Notes: generated from the sequence alone by a model not told the origin. Positions 8,498 through 18,694 are shown, counted from the stretch's first letter. The stretch is 64,000 nt of DNA from Bog-756 sp963699345 (GCA_963699345.1 CAVOTL010000001.1:310001-374000), one strand, 5' to 3'. Translations and numbers: made by a program.

Positions 8498-9328
8498 ATG
8501 GCGATGTTGCGGGCCGGAGACCGGGTGGGTCCCTTCGAACTCTCCCTCGGCCCGGATCTGGTGCGACGGTTCGCCGAGGCGACCCTCGACCCCAGTCCGC
8601 TGGTGCGGGACGGGCAGGTGGTGCCCCCGTGCCTGCTCGCCACGCAGTCGTTCAGGGCGCAGTACGCGGCGATCACCGAACTCGTGCCCGAGCCCGTCTT
8701 CTCCGCGGCCCGCAGCGGGGTCCATGGCGAGCACGAGCTCCTGGTCCACCGGGTCGTCTCGTCCGAGGAGCGGCTCCATTCCTTCGTCGAGACGTACAGC
8801 GCCCGGCCGTCGGGGGAGCACCTGCGCGTCACCCTCCGCCACCTCGTCCATGATGACGGTGGTGATCTCGTGGCCGAGCAGTGGTGGACGACGGTACTGC
8901 TCGGTACGACGGCGGAACCCACGGGCCCGAAGCCTCCCGACCGTTCGTTCTCCGCGGGTGCAGCCGTCCCGCTGGCGGAGGACGAGGTGATGGTCGACGA
9001 GGTCATGGCGCGCCGCTACGCCGACGTCTCCGGCGATTTCAGCGAGCACCACTTCAGCGTCGAGGGCGCCCGGCGGAGTGGCTACGAGGCCCCGTTCCTC
9101 CACGGCCTGTGCACGATGGCCGTCTGTGCCAACGCGGCGACCACCCTGGTGGCCGGCGGTGATCCGAGGCGGCTCCGGCGGGTGGCCGTCCGCTTCGCCA
9201 GTCCCGTCTTCCTGGGTCGACCGATGACGGTCCGGCTCTTCGGCGAGCCCGACGGCCGGTTCCGCTTCGAGGCCAGCAGTGGTGGCCGGGCGGTGATCAA
9301 GAACGGCCTCGTCGACGTCGATCCCTGA
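8498..9328 (+). CDS. MaoC-like (R)-specific hydratase/dehydratase
   Basis: 276 residues that fold as two hot-dog domains. The second half carries the hydratase-type motif RRYADVSGDFSEHHFSVEGARRSGYEAPFLHGLCTM, close to the MaoC/hydratase-2 signature (Asp and His of the active site, then LHG). The first half is a degenerate non-catalytic hot dog, as in the double-hot-dog hydratases. It probably hydrates or dehydrates an enoyl-thioester. The gene stands alone between hypotheticals, so its pathway cannot be inferred. Confidence 0.8.
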   Translation: MAMLRAGDRVGPFELSLGPDLVRRFAEATLDPSPLVRDGQVVPPCLLATQSFRAQYAAITELVPEPVFSAARSGVHGEHELLVHRVVSSEERLHSFVETYSARPSGEHLRVTLRHLVHDDGGDLVAEQWWTTVLLGTTAEPTGPKPPDRSFSAGAAVPLAEDEVMVDEVMARRYADVSGDFSEHHFSVEGARRSGYEAPFLHGLCTMAVCANAATTLVAGGDPRRLRRVAVRFASPVFLGRPMTVRLFGEPDGRFRFEASSGGRAVIKNGLVDVDP

Positions 9329-9570
9329 CGCCCGTCGCCAGGCCGGCCATCCATGCTGGTATCCGGCCCCTGTGCGTGCCCGTCGGCTCGCTCCACCGGA
9401 GGTGTCCGGGGAGCGGGACGCGATGGCACGGTCACGACGGCGACCGTCCGATCCTCGTACCCCGCCACCCGGGTTGCCCGACCCGGGAGGGTCGATGCCC
9501 ACTGCGGTGCGGTGGCCGATGGTACGGTCACGCCCCAGACATGGCATGGCGGGGATCACATAGACGCGTC

Positions 9571-11517
9571 ATGCGTCGCAGGACGGGGTCGTCGCCGTCC
9601 GGCGTGGTCTCGCTGCCCCCGCGCGCGCCGTCAGCAGCGAGCCCCATGGGGAATCGGCGACCCCGTCGGACGTGGTTCGCGAGCACGCGGGGCCGCCGCC
9701 GGTACTGGAGGGCCGCCCTGGTGGCAGGGCTGGCCCTACCGATCGCCACCGGATCGATCCTGGTGGCGACCCCTCCTCCGGTCGGCGCCGCCGCCGTGCC
9801 GGCCATCACCTACCCTCCGCTCACCACACTGCTGCCGGCCGATCCTGCGGCCCCCGCGCTGATCCTCGACCCCGCCGCCACCCGCCCCGACCCCTACGTG
9901 ACCTGGGACCCCGATCACCACGACTACGTGCTGTCCACCTCGTCGACCATCTACGCCCACGTCCCGCTCTGGACGGCACCGTCGGTGACCGGACCGTGGA
10001 ACTACGTCGGCGACGCCTTGCCCGTCCTGCCCACCTGGGCCGCACCGGGCATGACGCGCACCTGGAAGCCGTCCATCGCCGACATCAATGGGACCTGGAC
10101 CCTCTGGGGTGCGACGGCCACGGCCACGGGGAACGCGCTGTGCCTCTACCGGGCCACCGGCCCGAGCGCCCTCGGTCCCTTCACCGTCGACCCGGACCCG
10201 GCGATCAGTCCAGCGGCCTTCTGCCCGGCCGGCGCCGGCGGGGACATCGACCCCGAACCCGTGCGGGCCCGTGACGGCACCTGGTGGCTGACGTGGAAGT
10301 TCAACGGCAATGTCACCGGCCAGCCCACCGCCCTGTTGTCGGTGCAGCTCGGGGCGGACGGTGAGCCGGTCGGGCCGGTCCACACGCTGCTGACCTCCGA
10401 CCAGCCGTGGGAGGACGGGATACTCGAGGCACCTTCGTTCGTCGAGAACCAGGTGACGGGCACCTGGTGGCTGACGTTCTCGGCCGGCGACTTCGGTACG
10501 CCGGACACCTACCAGATCGCCGCCGTGCCCTGCGCCTCCCTGGCCGGTCCGTGCGACGACGCCTACACGGTCCACCTAATCTCGACCAACGACCAGGGCA
10601 CCGGTCCGGGGGAGCAGAGTGCCTTCACCGACTTCGACGGGGCCATGTGGATGGTGTACAACCCGAGCGGTCCCTTCGTGGATCCGACCGACCGTCCCCT
10701 CGCCGTCGTGCGACTGGGTTTCAACGGCGCGGGGTTCCCCTACGTCGGTGATCCCACCCAGGACTACACCCCGTCCATTCCCGAGCCGGTGGTGTCGGTG
10801 TCCCCCATGACCGGGGGGACCGGGTACTGGCTGGCCGACGCCCAGGGGTTCGTGACGTCCCACGGGACCGCGGTCAATTACGGGGACATGGCGTTCGGCG
10901 CCCTCAACGCCCCGATCGTGAAGCTCGTGCCCACGCCGGACGGCAAGGGGTACTGGCTGGTGGGCGCCGACGGCGGCATCTTCACCTTCGGCGACGCCGG
11001 CTACTTCGGCAGCACGGGGAACGAGGTCCTCAACGCCCCGATCGTCGGAATGGCGGCCACTCAGGACGGCAACGGCTACTGGTTGGTCGCCGCCGACGGT
11101 GGCGTCTTCGCCTTCGGTGACGCCCGCTTCGCCGGTTCCATGGGGGGCAAGCCCCTGGCCGCGCCCGTGGTCGACATGGCCACCGACCCGGCGACCGGTG
11201 GCTACTGGCTGGTCGCCGCCGACGGTGGCGTGTTCGCCTTCGACGCCCCCTTCTACGGCTCGACCGGGAACCTGCACCTGAACGCCCCGGTCGACGGGAT
11301 CGCCGCCACGCCCACGGGGGACGGGTACCTCTTCGTGGCCGTCGACGGCGGGATCTTCAACTACGGGGATGCCGCGTTCCACGGCAGTGCCGGGGCGCTG
11401 CACCTCAACGCCCCCATCGCCGGGGTGGCCATGGACGTGGCCACCGGTGGCTACTGGCTCGCCGGGATCGACGGCGGCATCTTCGCCTACGACGCCCCCT
11501 TCGACGGGGCCGGCTGA
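9571..11517 (+). CDS. Secreted GH43/62-like protein with six C-terminal GYWLV repeats
   Basis: 648 residues from ATG 9571. A long basic N-terminus (RRPRRTWFASTRGRRRYW) and a hydrophobic segment ending in GAAA form a signal peptide. The catalytic-like domain (about 90-400) begins ATRPDPYVTWDPDHHDYVLSTSS, the N-terminal pattern of five-bladed-propeller glycosidases, with later DIDPEPVRARDGTWWLTWK and EDGILEAPSF (candidate acidic residues Asp, Asp and Glu). The C-terminus holds six repeats of about 42 residues, e.g. GYWLVAADGGVFAFGDARF, the last one cut short. It probably binds or trims extracellular polysaccharide. A paralog follows at 12 kb and a third repeat protein lies at 45-49 kb. Confidence 0.85.
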   Translation: MRRRTGSSPSGVVSLPPRAPSAASPMGNRRPRRTWFASTRGRRRYWRAALVAGLALPIATGSILVATPPPVGAAAVPAITYPPLTTLLPADPAAPALILDPAATRPDPYVTWDPDHHDYVLSTSSTIYAHVPLWTAPSVTGPWNYVGDALPVLPTWAAPGMTRTWKPSIADINGTWTLWGATATATGNALCLYRATGPSALGPFTVDPDPAISPAAFCPAGAGGDIDPEPVRARDGTWWLTWKFNGNVTGQPTALLSVQLGADGEPVGPVHTLLTSDQPWEDGILEAPSFVENQVTGTWWLTFSAGDFGTPDTYQIAAVPCASLAGPCDDAYTVHLISTNDQGTGPGEQSAFTDFDGAMWMVYNPSGPFVDPTDRPLAVVRLGFNGAGFPYVGDPTQDYTPSIPEPVVSVSPMTGGTGYWLADAQGFVTSHGTAVNYGDMAFGALNAPIVKLVPTPDGKGYWLVGADGGIFTFGDAGYFGSTGNEVLNAPIVGMAATQDGNGYWLVAADGGVFAFGDARFAGSMGGKPLAAPVVDMATDPATGGYWLVAADGGVFAFDAPFYGSTGNLHLNAPVDGIAATPTGDGYLFVAVDGGIFNYGDAAFHGSAGALHLNAPIAGVAMDVATGGYWLAGIDGGIFAYDAPFDGAG

Positions 11518-11572
11518 AGGCCTCGCCCGCCTGACCGGGCCGACGGTCTCCCGTCGGCGTCCGATCGGTCGC

Positions 11573-11830
11573 TCACTCCCGGCGCCTCTGGCGCCGCCGA
11601 TGGCGACGCATCACGCCGAGGCCGAACCAGACCAGGGCGCCGACGACGGCGATGACGAGGGTGAACACCCACAACGGCCACGAAAAGTTCCAGACCAGGA
11701 AGTGGAGTGTGACCTTCTCGCGGTTCTGGACCACGAAGATGACCAGCAGGGCGAGGCCGATGAGGGTGGCGATGGCCCCACCCCCGAGACGCCCTCGGGT
11801 ACCGCTTCCACTGTCGGGACGCTCCGGCAT
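11573..11830 (-). CDS. LapA-domain (DUF1049) membrane protein
   Basis: 85 residues. Two membrane helices, the first ending in the family signature LLVIFVVQNREKVTLHFLVW and the second VFTLVIAVVGALVWFGLGV, followed by a very basic tail (RRHRRRQRRRE). The start at 11830 is supported by GGAGGAG 8 bases upstream. LapA-domain proteins are linked to envelope assembly in enterobacteria; the role here is unknown. Confidence 0.85.
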   Translation of the reverse strand: MPERPDSGSGTRGRLGGGAIATLIGLALLVIFVVQNREKVTLHFLVWNFSWPLWVFTLVIAVVGALVWFGLGVMRRHRRRQRRRE

Positions 11831-12034
11831 GCTGACGCTCCTCCCACTCGGCCGGCCGACATCGCCGGACCTTCCGCCAGTCTGGCGCAGTCCGCGGTCA
11901 CGGGCGGGCACCGTGGTGGGGGCGGACCGCACTCGACGCCATCGGCGGTGGGTGCGGACGCCGACCCTTCGGTGCAGATAGGTTTGCCGGTTACTTCGGA
12001 CTTCTCGCGGGGTTCGACGGCGGAAGGGAGCGTC

Positions 12035-13838
12035 ATGAGGTCCACACCCTGCCCGGACAGCGGCGGACGATCGGCGGCCCGGAGGTGGGCGCGCCCTGAT
12101 GGTCCTGGCCGTGGGGGGCGGTTCCCTGGTCGCGGCGCTGTCGTCGGCCGGCCACACCGCCGGAGCCGGGCCCGCCCCCCGGATCTCGGTCGGCGGTGTC
12201 GGGGCGCCGGCCTTCGCCGGTGACGCCCCGGACCCTGACGTCGTCTACGCCGACGGCACCTATTACGCGTTCACGACCGGCACGTCCGACGGGAACAACC
12301 TGCAGGCCCTGGTGGACACGACCGGAAGCCCGACGACGGGATGGCATCCCTACACGGGCGGGTACGGATCCACGGCCCTCGCCGATCCGCCGGGGTGGCA
12401 GCAACCCGGCACCCAGACCTCCCCCGGGGTCTTCTACTACGGCGGTCACTGGGTCATGTGGTACGACGCGTCACGGGCCGGGCACCAGGTCGATACCGGC
12501 TTCACCTGCCTGGCGGTCGCCACCACGGCGAGCCTCTCCCCGGAGGATCCCCAGTTCGTGGACACCTCGGGTGGCCCACCGTGGTGTCCGCCGGGCGGGG
12601 TCCTCGATCCGAGTCCGTTCGTCGATCCCACCACCGGTGTCGCCTACCTGGTGTGGAAGACCAACGACGGCACCTCGCAGAGCGCATCGCAGGTCTGGTC
12701 GGTCCGTCTCGACCCGACCGGCACCGCCTTCGCCTCGGCGCCCTCGCTCCTCCTGACCGTGACCGTGGCGGAGCAGACCACCGACAATCCCCAGCTGGTC
12801 TACACGGGCGGCGCCTACCAGCTGCTGTTCTCGGGAGGGAACTTCGAGAACAGCTCGTACAACGAGCAGTTGGCCGACTGCGCGGGGCCGAGCGGGCCCT
12901 GTGCCAACCCGCCGGGTCCGTTCCTCACCACCGTCGGTGACGCCTACGGTCCGGGGGGCGGCAGTCTCTTCCAGGATGCCGCCGGAAACTGGTGGCTCGG
13001 ATTCGCCGCGTGGAACGTGCCGTGCTCGAACTGCACCTCGGACGGCGGGGCCTTCCGGCAGTTCTTCGTCGTGCCCACCGATCTTCCCCCGTCTCCTCCC
13101 CCGATCCAGTTCACCGGGATGGCCGCCCTCCCCGACGGTCAGGGCTACTGGCTGGTCGACTCCACGGGGACGGTGTCGCCCCACGGGGCGGCGGTGTCCT
13201 ACGGATCGATGGCCGGGCGGCCGCTCAACGCGCCCATCGAACACATCGTCTCCACCCCGGACGGCAAGGGGTACTGGCTCGTTGCCGGCGACGGGGGCAC
13301 GTTCGCCTTCGGCGACGCGGGGTTCTACGGGTCGATGGGTGGACAGCACCTCAATGCGCCGGTGGTCGACCTCGCCCCCACGCCGAGCGGGCACGGCTAC
13401 TGGCTGGTCGCCTCGGACGGAGGGGTGTTCGCCTTCGGTGACGCGGGCTTCCACGGATCGATGGGCGGCAAGCCGCTCAACCGGCCGGTGGTGGGGATCT
13501 CGGGGGACGCGTCGACCGGTGGGTACTGGCTGGTGGCCACGGACGGCGGGATCTTCGCGTTCGGGGCTCCCTTCTACGGCTCGACCGGCAACATCGTGCT
13601 CAACCGACCGGTCAACGGCATGGCCTCGACGGCCGACGGTCGGGGCTACTGGTTCGTCGCCTCGGACGGGGGTGTGTTCGCCTACGGCGACGCCCAGTTC
13701 CACGGATCGGCCGGCGACCTGCCGCTCGTGGCCCCGGTGACCGGCATGGCCGCGGACCGGGTCACCGGGGGGTATTGGCTGGTAGCCGCCGACGGAGGTG
13801 TCTTCGCCTATGACGCCCCCTTCTACGGCGCCGACTGA
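12035..13838 (+). CDS. Secreted GH43-like protein with six GYWLV repeats; probable frameshift in the signal peptide
   Basis: The intact frame starts at ATG 12099 (579 residues), but that start gives a signal peptide without basic residues. An ATG at 12035 in another frame encodes MRSTPCPDSGGRSAARRWAR; removing one C from CGCGCCCTG at about 12090-12096 joins it to LMVLAVGGGSLVAALSSAG, a textbook Sec signal. I therefore mark the gene from 12035. The catalytic-like domain (DAPDPDVVYADGTYYAFTTG.., GGVLDPSPFVDPTTGVAYLVWK) resembles five-bladed-propeller glycosidases. Six 42-residue repeats follow, again with the last truncated. It is a paralog of the 9571-11517 gene and was probably formed by duplication. 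Confidence 0.8.
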
Positions 13839-13840
13839 CA

Positions 13841-13861
13841 CCGGGGGGCGACCGCCCCCGG
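13841..13861. terminator. Hairpin between convergent genes
   Basis: CCGGGGGGCG pairs with CGCCCCCGG across a short loop, directly after the plus-strand stop and before the minus-strand MFS stop. There is no T-run; it probably serves both directions weakly or needs Rho. Confidence 0.4.
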
Positions 13862-13896
13862 GGTCACGGGGCGGTCGTGCCGATCGGGGCCGGCGC

Positions 13897-15636
13897 TCAG
13901 GCGCCCACTTCGGCCATGGCCACCTCGCCGACGGCGGCGAGGCCCTCCTCGGCGTCCTCGGCGGTCGAGTGCATCACCTCGGTGTGCCCGCCGCCCCGCA
14001 GCCACGAGAAGACGGCGCCGACGAAGCAGAGTCCGGCGGCGGCCAGGAAGGCGAGATGGAGGCCTCTCCCGAAGGGACCCGAGATCAGGTGGGGGAAGAA
14101 GCTGCGCCCGGTGAGGTAGGAGGCGTGGACCCCCGGCTGCGACAGGAGTTGGGTGCCGAGGAGCTGGTGGACCGGATTGATGCCGAGGAAGGCGGCGAAG
14201 AGGCTGCCGATCGGCGAGAGGTGGGAGATCTGCTGGGCGGCATGGTACGGGATCCCCTGGGCCGTCAGCCCGGTCAGGAGGGCCGTCGGCAGGGCGGCCG
14301 CCAGACCGAGCGTGATGACGGTGAAGAAGAAGCCGATCGACAGCACGCTGGCCGAGTTCTGGAACGTGTTGAGCATGCCGCCGCCGGCTCCGCGCTGGTT
14401 GGCCGGCAGGCTGTTCATGACCGCGCTGGTGTTCGGGGCCGCGAAGAGGCCGAGGGCCAGGCCCACCAACAGGAGCAGGGCGGCGAACGCCGGGTACGGG
14501 AAGTTCATGGGCAGGGCCTGCAGGCCGATCAGGGCCAGACCGCTCAGGACCAGGCCGGCGGTGGCGAAGGGGCGCGGCCCGTAGCGGTCGGCCAGTTTGC
14601 CGGCCAGCGGCCCCGAGACGAAGAAGCCGACGGTCAGCGGGATCATGTAGATGCCCGCCCACAGGGGGGTCTGCTCGAAGCTGTAGCCGTGGAGCGGCAG
14701 CCAGATCCCCTGCAGCCAGATGATGAGCATGAACTGCAGGCCACCCCGGGCCAGCGCGGCCATCAGGCCGGCCAGGTTCCCCATGGCGAACGATCGGCTG
14801 CGGAACAGCCTGAGCTGGAACATCGGGTCGTCGACGTGGCGCTCGACCACCACGAATCCGATCAGCACCGCCACGCCCCCGATGAGGCACGACAGGACGA
14901 AGGGGCTGGTCCACCCCATGGTGTGCCCACCATAGGGCTGGAGGCCGTAGACGATCCCGGTGAGGATGCCGACCAGGCCGACGGCGAAGAGGATGTTGCC
15001 GATCCAGTCGATGCTGGCGGCGATGCGGACCCCGTTGTCGTGAAGGCGGAAATAGGCCCACAGCGTGCCGAAGAGCCCGAACGGCACCGACACCAGGAAC
15101 ACGAGGTGCCACTGGATCGGGCCGAGCAGTCCTCCGAGCAGGAGGCCGAGGAACGAGCCTCCGATGGCCGCCACGCCGTTGATCCCGAGGGCGAACCCCC
15201 GCTCGTCGGCCGGGAACGCGTCGGTGATGATGGCGCTCGAGTTGGCGAAGATGAACGCCCCGCCGACACCCTGGCCCAGGCGCATGAGGATGATCCAGAT
15301 GGCGGCGGTCGGCCCGGTCATCCAGGTGGCCGACAGGAGGATCGAGAAGGCGGTGAAGATGGCGAACCCGAGCGTGTACATCTTCACCCGGCCGAAGATG
15401 TCGCCGACCCGGCCGAGGCTGACCACGAGCACGGACGTGACCAGCAGGAAGCCCATCAGGATCCAGAGGAAGTACGAGGTGTTGCCGGGGGAGAGCGGAT
15501 CGAGTTTGATGCCCCGGAAGATGTTGGGGAGGGCGATCAGCAGGATCGACGAGTTGATGGTCACCATGAGCATGCCGATGGTGGTGTTGGTCAGGGCGAC
15601 CCACTTGTAGTTCTTCGATTCCACGATGGACGACAT
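13897..15636 (-). CDS. DHA2-family (EmrB/QacA-like) MFS transporter
   Basis: 579 residues, 14 predicted membrane helices. Family marks: ALTNTTIGMLMVTINSSILLIALP in TM1, GRVGDIFGRVKMY (motif A) in the first loop, and LMRLGQGVGGAFIFANSSAIITDAFPADERGFALG (motif C region). It probably works as a proton antiporter for drugs or metabolites. I chose ATG 15636, preceded by AGGAG, because homologs start near MSS..ESKNYKW; ATG 15654 is possible. It is transcribed away from a MarR gene with a shared operator region at 15706-15726. Confidence 0.93.
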   Translation of the reverse strand: MSSIVESKNYKWVALTNTTIGMLMVTINSSILLIALPNIFRGIKLDPLSPGNTSYFLWILMGFLLVTSVLVVSLGRVGDIFGRVKMYTLGFAIFTAFSILLSATWMTGPTAAIWIILMRLGQGVGGAFIFANSSAIITDAFPADERGFALGINGVAAIGGSFLGLLLGGLLGPIQWHLVFLVSVPFGLFGTLWAYFRLHDNGVRIAASIDWIGNILFAVGLVGILTGIVYGLQPYGGHTMGWTSPFVLSCLIGGVAVLIGFVVVERHVDDPMFQLRLFRSRSFAMGNLAGLMAALARGGLQFMLIIWLQGIWLPLHGYSFEQTPLWAGIYMIPLTVGFFVSGPLAGKLADRYGPRPFATAGLVLSGLALIGLQALPMNFPYPAFAALLLLVGLALGLFAAPNTSAVMNSLPANQRGAGGGMLNTFQNSASVLSIGFFFTVITLGLAAALPTALLTGLTAQGIPYHAAQQISHLSPIGSLFAAFLGINPVHQLLGTQLLSQPGVHASYLTGRSFFPHLISGPFGRGLHLAFLAAAGLCFVGAVFSWLRGGGHTEVMHSTAEDAEEGLAAVGEVAMAEVGA

Positions 15637-15705
15637 CCGGTACCGGCTCCTCATCTGCTCCGGCCCTGCGGCCGCCCCGGGGAGGGCGCTGCTCGACCCG
15701 GATCA

Positions 15706-15726
15706 TTAGTTGTGTTGTACTAACTA
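15706..15726. promoter_or_regulatory. Candidate MarR operator
   Basis: TTAGTTGTGTTGTACTAACTA: overlapping inverted repeats TAGTT/AACTA (arms 5 bp, 10-base gap) and TTAGT/ACTAA. This AT-rich patch in a GC-rich gap between divergent MFS and MarR genes resembles MarR-type sites. A TATACT hexamer overlaps its right side (15725-15730) and could be the MarR -10 box, so binding would block transcription. Confidence 0.65.
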
Positions 15727-15761
15727 TACTGGCCGCCGGGCGGCGACCATGCAGGAGGGTC

Positions 15762-16229
15762 ATGACGACGAGCACCAGAGGACGGCGGGTGGAACCGGTC
15801 GAGGAGGCCTCCGGCCTACGCGTGGCATTGGTGCGCATCCACCGTCAGCTGCGGGTCCATTCCGGGGCCGACATCACCTTGTCGCAGTCGTCGGCGCTGG
15901 CCCGCATCGAACAGGTCGGCCCCGTCCGGCTCGGGGCCCTCGCCGAGCTCGAGGGTACGACGGCGGCCACCATGAGCCGGGTCATCGACAGTCTGGCCGA
16001 CCGGTCGCTCATCGAGCGGGTTCCCGATCCCCTGGACGGACGGGCACGGCTCGTGCAGCTCAGCCGGGAGGGCGGCGTCCTGCTCCGGGCCATCCGGACC
16101 CGCAACACCGAGGCGATCCGGGCGGCCATGGCCGGACTCGACGCGGGGGAGCGGCGCATCCTGGCCGAGGCGATCCCGGTGCTCGAGCACCTGAGCGACC
16201 TGCTGCAGCTCGAACGCCACGACGGCTGA
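15762..16229 (+). CDS. MarR-family transcriptional regulator
   Basis: 155 residues. The winged helix is clear: LSQSSALARIEQVGPVRLGALAELEGTTAATMSRVIDSLADRSLIERVPDPLDGRARLVQLS, including the DxRxxxxxLT-like wing (DGRARLVQLS). AGGAGG lies 4 bases before the ATG. It probably represses itself and the divergent MFS gene and is released by a phenolic or drug-like ligand. Confidence 0.93.
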   Translation: MTTSTRGRRVEPVEEASGLRVALVRIHRQLRVHSGADITLSQSSALARIEQVGPVRLGALAELEGTTAATMSRVIDSLADRSLIERVPDPLDGRARLVQLSREGGVLLRAIRTRNTEAIRAAMAGLDAGERRILAEAIPVLEHLSDLLQLERHDG

Positions 16230-16270
16230 CATCGGCCCCCGAGGCCCACTCGGGGCGGAGGGGCGGACCG

Positions 16271-17149
16271 CTACGAGTCGAGCCCCAGGACCCGGAGCGC
16301 GTTGGTGCGCAGGAACTTGGGCCACACCTCGTCCGCCAGGCCCACGTCGCGCATCTCGGTCATGATCCGCTCGAGGGAGAGGCCCATGGGGAAGTACCCG
16401 GCATAGATGATCTTGTCCGCCCCCCGCGAGTTGGCGTAGTCGAGGACGGCCTGCGGGTAGTACTTCGGTGCGAACGCACTCGTCGAGTAGTGGAGGCCGG
16501 GCCACTTGATCATGAGCTTGACGGCCAGCTCCGTCCAGGGTTCGCACCCGTGGCGGGTGACGAAGACCAGATCCGGAAAGTCGAACATGACCTCGTCGAT
16601 CAACTCGACCCGCTGGGGGGCGGCCTTGAGCCGCGGCCCCGGTACGCCCGCGCAGCAGAAGATCGGGATCCCCAGCTCGACGCACTTGGCATAGATCGGG
16701 TACATGAGCTTGTCGTTGATGTCGACCTGCGGGAAGGTCCCGGACGGGAAGACGTCGACCGCCCGGATACCCCAGGTCTCGTGGGCCCGGACCATGGACC
16801 GGATGCCGTCCATGCCGCGGTTGGGATCGACCGAGAGGGTGGGGATGAACCGGTCAGGGTAGCGCCGCACGGCGTCGGCTCCGGTCCCGTCGGTCCCGCC
16901 GACCCCCACGAGCCCGCGCTCGACCCCCCAGCGGTCCATTTCGGAGAGCGTCACGGCCACCGCGTCCGGCCGCTCGCCCAGCTCCTTGTCCGGAGCGTCC
17001 GTGAAGAGGTACTCGGCCGGGAACCGGAACTCCTCCTTCGACTCCCGGTCCTTGGTCTGGCGGGTGATGAAGTCATAGACACCCGCCAGGTCCGCGTGCG
17101 GGAACCCGATCATCGTGTCGATGATCCCCACCCCGTCCGGCATCGCCAT
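16271..17149 (-). CDS. Amidohydrolase-2 family (ACMSD-like) metal-dependent hydrolase
   Basis: 292 residues in a TIM-barrel amidohydrolase pattern: DTMIGFPH at the N-terminus, GIRAVDVFPSG, YAKCVELGIPIFCCAG, FPDLVFVTRHGCEPW (metal-ligand His after a beta strand), and KIIYAGYFPMGL near the C-terminus, where the family often has a catalytic Asp. The first HxH motif is not canonical here (DTMIGFPHADL), so activity is uncertain. GGAGGG precedes the ATG. Relatives decarboxylate or hydrolyse aromatic acids; the substrate is unknown. Confidence 0.82.
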   Translation of the reverse strand: MAMPDGVGIIDTMIGFPHADLAGVYDFITRQTKDRESKEEFRFPAEYLFTDAPDKELGERPDAVAVTLSEMDRWGVERGLVGVGGTDGTGADAVRRYPDRFIPTLSVDPNRGMDGIRSMVRAHETWGIRAVDVFPSGTFPQVDINDKLMYPIYAKCVELGIPIFCCAGVPGPRLKAAPQRVELIDEVMFDFPDLVFVTRHGCEPWTELAVKLMIKWPGLHYSTSAFAPKYYPQAVLDYANSRGADKIIYAGYFPMGLSLERIMTEMRDVGLADEVWPKFLRTNALRVLGLDS

Positions 17150-17229
17150 CGTGTCGCCCTCCCCGTGTGCGGTCGGCGCATGTTACGCCCTCACACCGGA
17201 GAGGTCCGGTGGCGCGGGCGGCAGGTCGG

Positions 17230-17235
17230 TACCGT
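17230..17235 (+). promoter_or_regulatory. Candidate -10 box for leaderless M20 gene
   Basis: TACCGT, 7 bases before the ATG at 17243, with no ribosome site. The spacing would start the transcript at or next to the start codon. Confidence 0.45.
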
Positions 17236-17242
17236 TGGGCCC

Positions 17243-18694
17243 ATGACCACCGCTGCGCAGGCCACCGCGCCGGAAGACGCCGCCCATCGGGCCACCGCCG
17301 CCTGGAGGGACGCGGTCGTACCGTTCCTCCTGGAGTTCGGCCGGATCCCCGACCTCTCCCCGGCCTACGATCCCGAGTGGGAGACACGCGGGGAGCTCGA
17401 CCGGGCCGCCGAACTGATGGCCGCCTGGGCCCGTACCCGCGATCTCCCGGGCGCCACCGTCGACGTGGTGCGCCTCACGGGCCTGACCCCCACGGTCCTC
17501 GTCGACGTGCCGGCGACCGACCCGGGAGCCACGGGCACCGTGCTCGTCTACGGCCACTACGACAAGCAGCCCCCCTTCACGGGATGGACCGACGGTCGCG
17601 GGCCCTGGACGCCGACCCTCGAGGGCGACCGTCTCTACGGTCGGGGACTCGCCGACGACGGCTACGCCCTCCCCTCCGCCCTCGTGGCCCTGGAGGCGGT
17701 CCGCGCCGCCGGGGGCAGCCACGCCCGCTGCGTGGTCCTCGCCGAGGGCTCCGAGGAGAGCGGCAGTCCCCACCTCCGCCAGGTGCTGGCGGCTCTCGAC
17801 GACCGCATCGGCACCCCCGACCTGGTGATCGCCCTCGACTCGAGCGCACCCACGGGGGAGCGGCTGTGGGTCACCACGTCCCTGCGGGGCGCGCTGATGG
17901 GCGAGCTCACGGTGCAGGTGCTCGACCACGGGGTCCACAGTGGGAGTGCCGGGGCCGTGGTGCCCTCGTCCTTCCGGATCGCCCGGCTCCTGCTCGACCG
18001 CATCGAGGACCCCGTTACGGGGGACCTGGTCCTGCCCGAGCTGGTCACGCCGCCGCCGTCGTGGGCCCAGGACGCCGCGGTGCGGGCCGACGCGGCGTTG
18101 ACCGAGGACGGGGAGATCGATCCACCGTTCCCGACGGTGGACGGACTCGTCCTCCAGGGGGCGACCCGGGTGGAGCAGTCCATGCGCCGGGCGTGGCTCG
18201 GCTCGGTGGCCGTGGTCGGCGCCGGCGGACTACCGGCCCCGGTGGAGGCCGGCGCCGTGCTCCGACCCTTCACGACGCTCAAGCTGGCCATCCGGCTCCC
18301 CCCGACGTGTGACGCCACCACGGCCGGCGCGGCGGTCGATCGGGCCTTCACCACGGACCCGCCCTACGGTGCCCGGGTCCGCTGGGAGGCCGAACTGGCG
18401 GCGGGCGGCTGGGCGGCGCCGGCGTTCGCGCCCTGGCTGTCCGACGCCCTGGACCGGGCCTCCCACGCGGCATTCGGCCGTCCGGCGGCCACCGTGGGGG
18501 AGGGGGGCACCATCCCCTTCGCCGGTTGGCTCGCCGAGCGGTTCCCGGACGCCCACGTCCTGGCCCTCGGCGTCCTGGTGCCCGGCAGCAACCACCACGG
18601 GCCGGACGAGTCGCTGCACCTGCCCACCGCCGAGCGCGTGGTGGGCGGTGTGGCCGCCCTGCTGGCCGCCCATGGTCAGCGGTCGGGGGACTGA
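17243..18694 (+). CDS. M20-family zinc peptidase (dipeptidase/carnosinase-like)
   Basis: 483 residues. Shows the M20 metal-binding motifs: VLVYGHYDKQPP (His and following Asp), GRGLADDGYALPSALVALEA (bridging Asp), LAEGSEESGSPHL (catalytic Glu-Glu), and the C-terminal PGSNHHGPDESL with the last His ligand. A dimerisation (lid) domain is inserted at about 190-340. It hydrolyses dipeptides or N-acyl amino acids in the cytoplasm. The start has no ribosome site but a -10-like box 7 bases upstream. Confidence 0.93.
   Translation: MTTAAQATAPEDAAHRATAAWRDAVVPFLLEFGRIPDLSPAYDPEWETRGELDRAAELMAAWARTRDLPGATVDVVRLTGLTPTVLVDVPATDPGATGTVLVYGHYDKQPPFTGWTDGRGPWTPTLEGDRLYGRGLADDGYALPSALVALEAVRAAGGSHARCVVLAEGSEESGSPHLRQVLAALDDRIGTPDLVIALDSSAPTGERLWVTTSLRGALMGELTVQVLDHGVHSGSAGAVVPSSFRIARLLLDRIEDPVTGDLVLPELVTPPPSWAQDAAVRADAALTEDGEIDPPFPTVDGLVLQGATRVEQSMRRAWLGSVAVVGAGGLPAPVEAGAVLRPFTTLKLAIRLPPTCDATTAGAAVDRAFTTDPPYGARVRWEAELAAGGWAAPAFAPWLSDALDRASHAAFGRPAATVGEGGTIPFAGWLAERFPDAHVLALGVLVPGSNHHGPDESLHLPTAERVVGGVAALLAAHGQRSGD

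Noticed and set aside
14862..15269. Long plus- and minus-strand frames inside the MFS and other large genes
   Set aside because: Typical shadow frames of very GC-rich coding DNA; Arg/Pro/Ser-rich translations.
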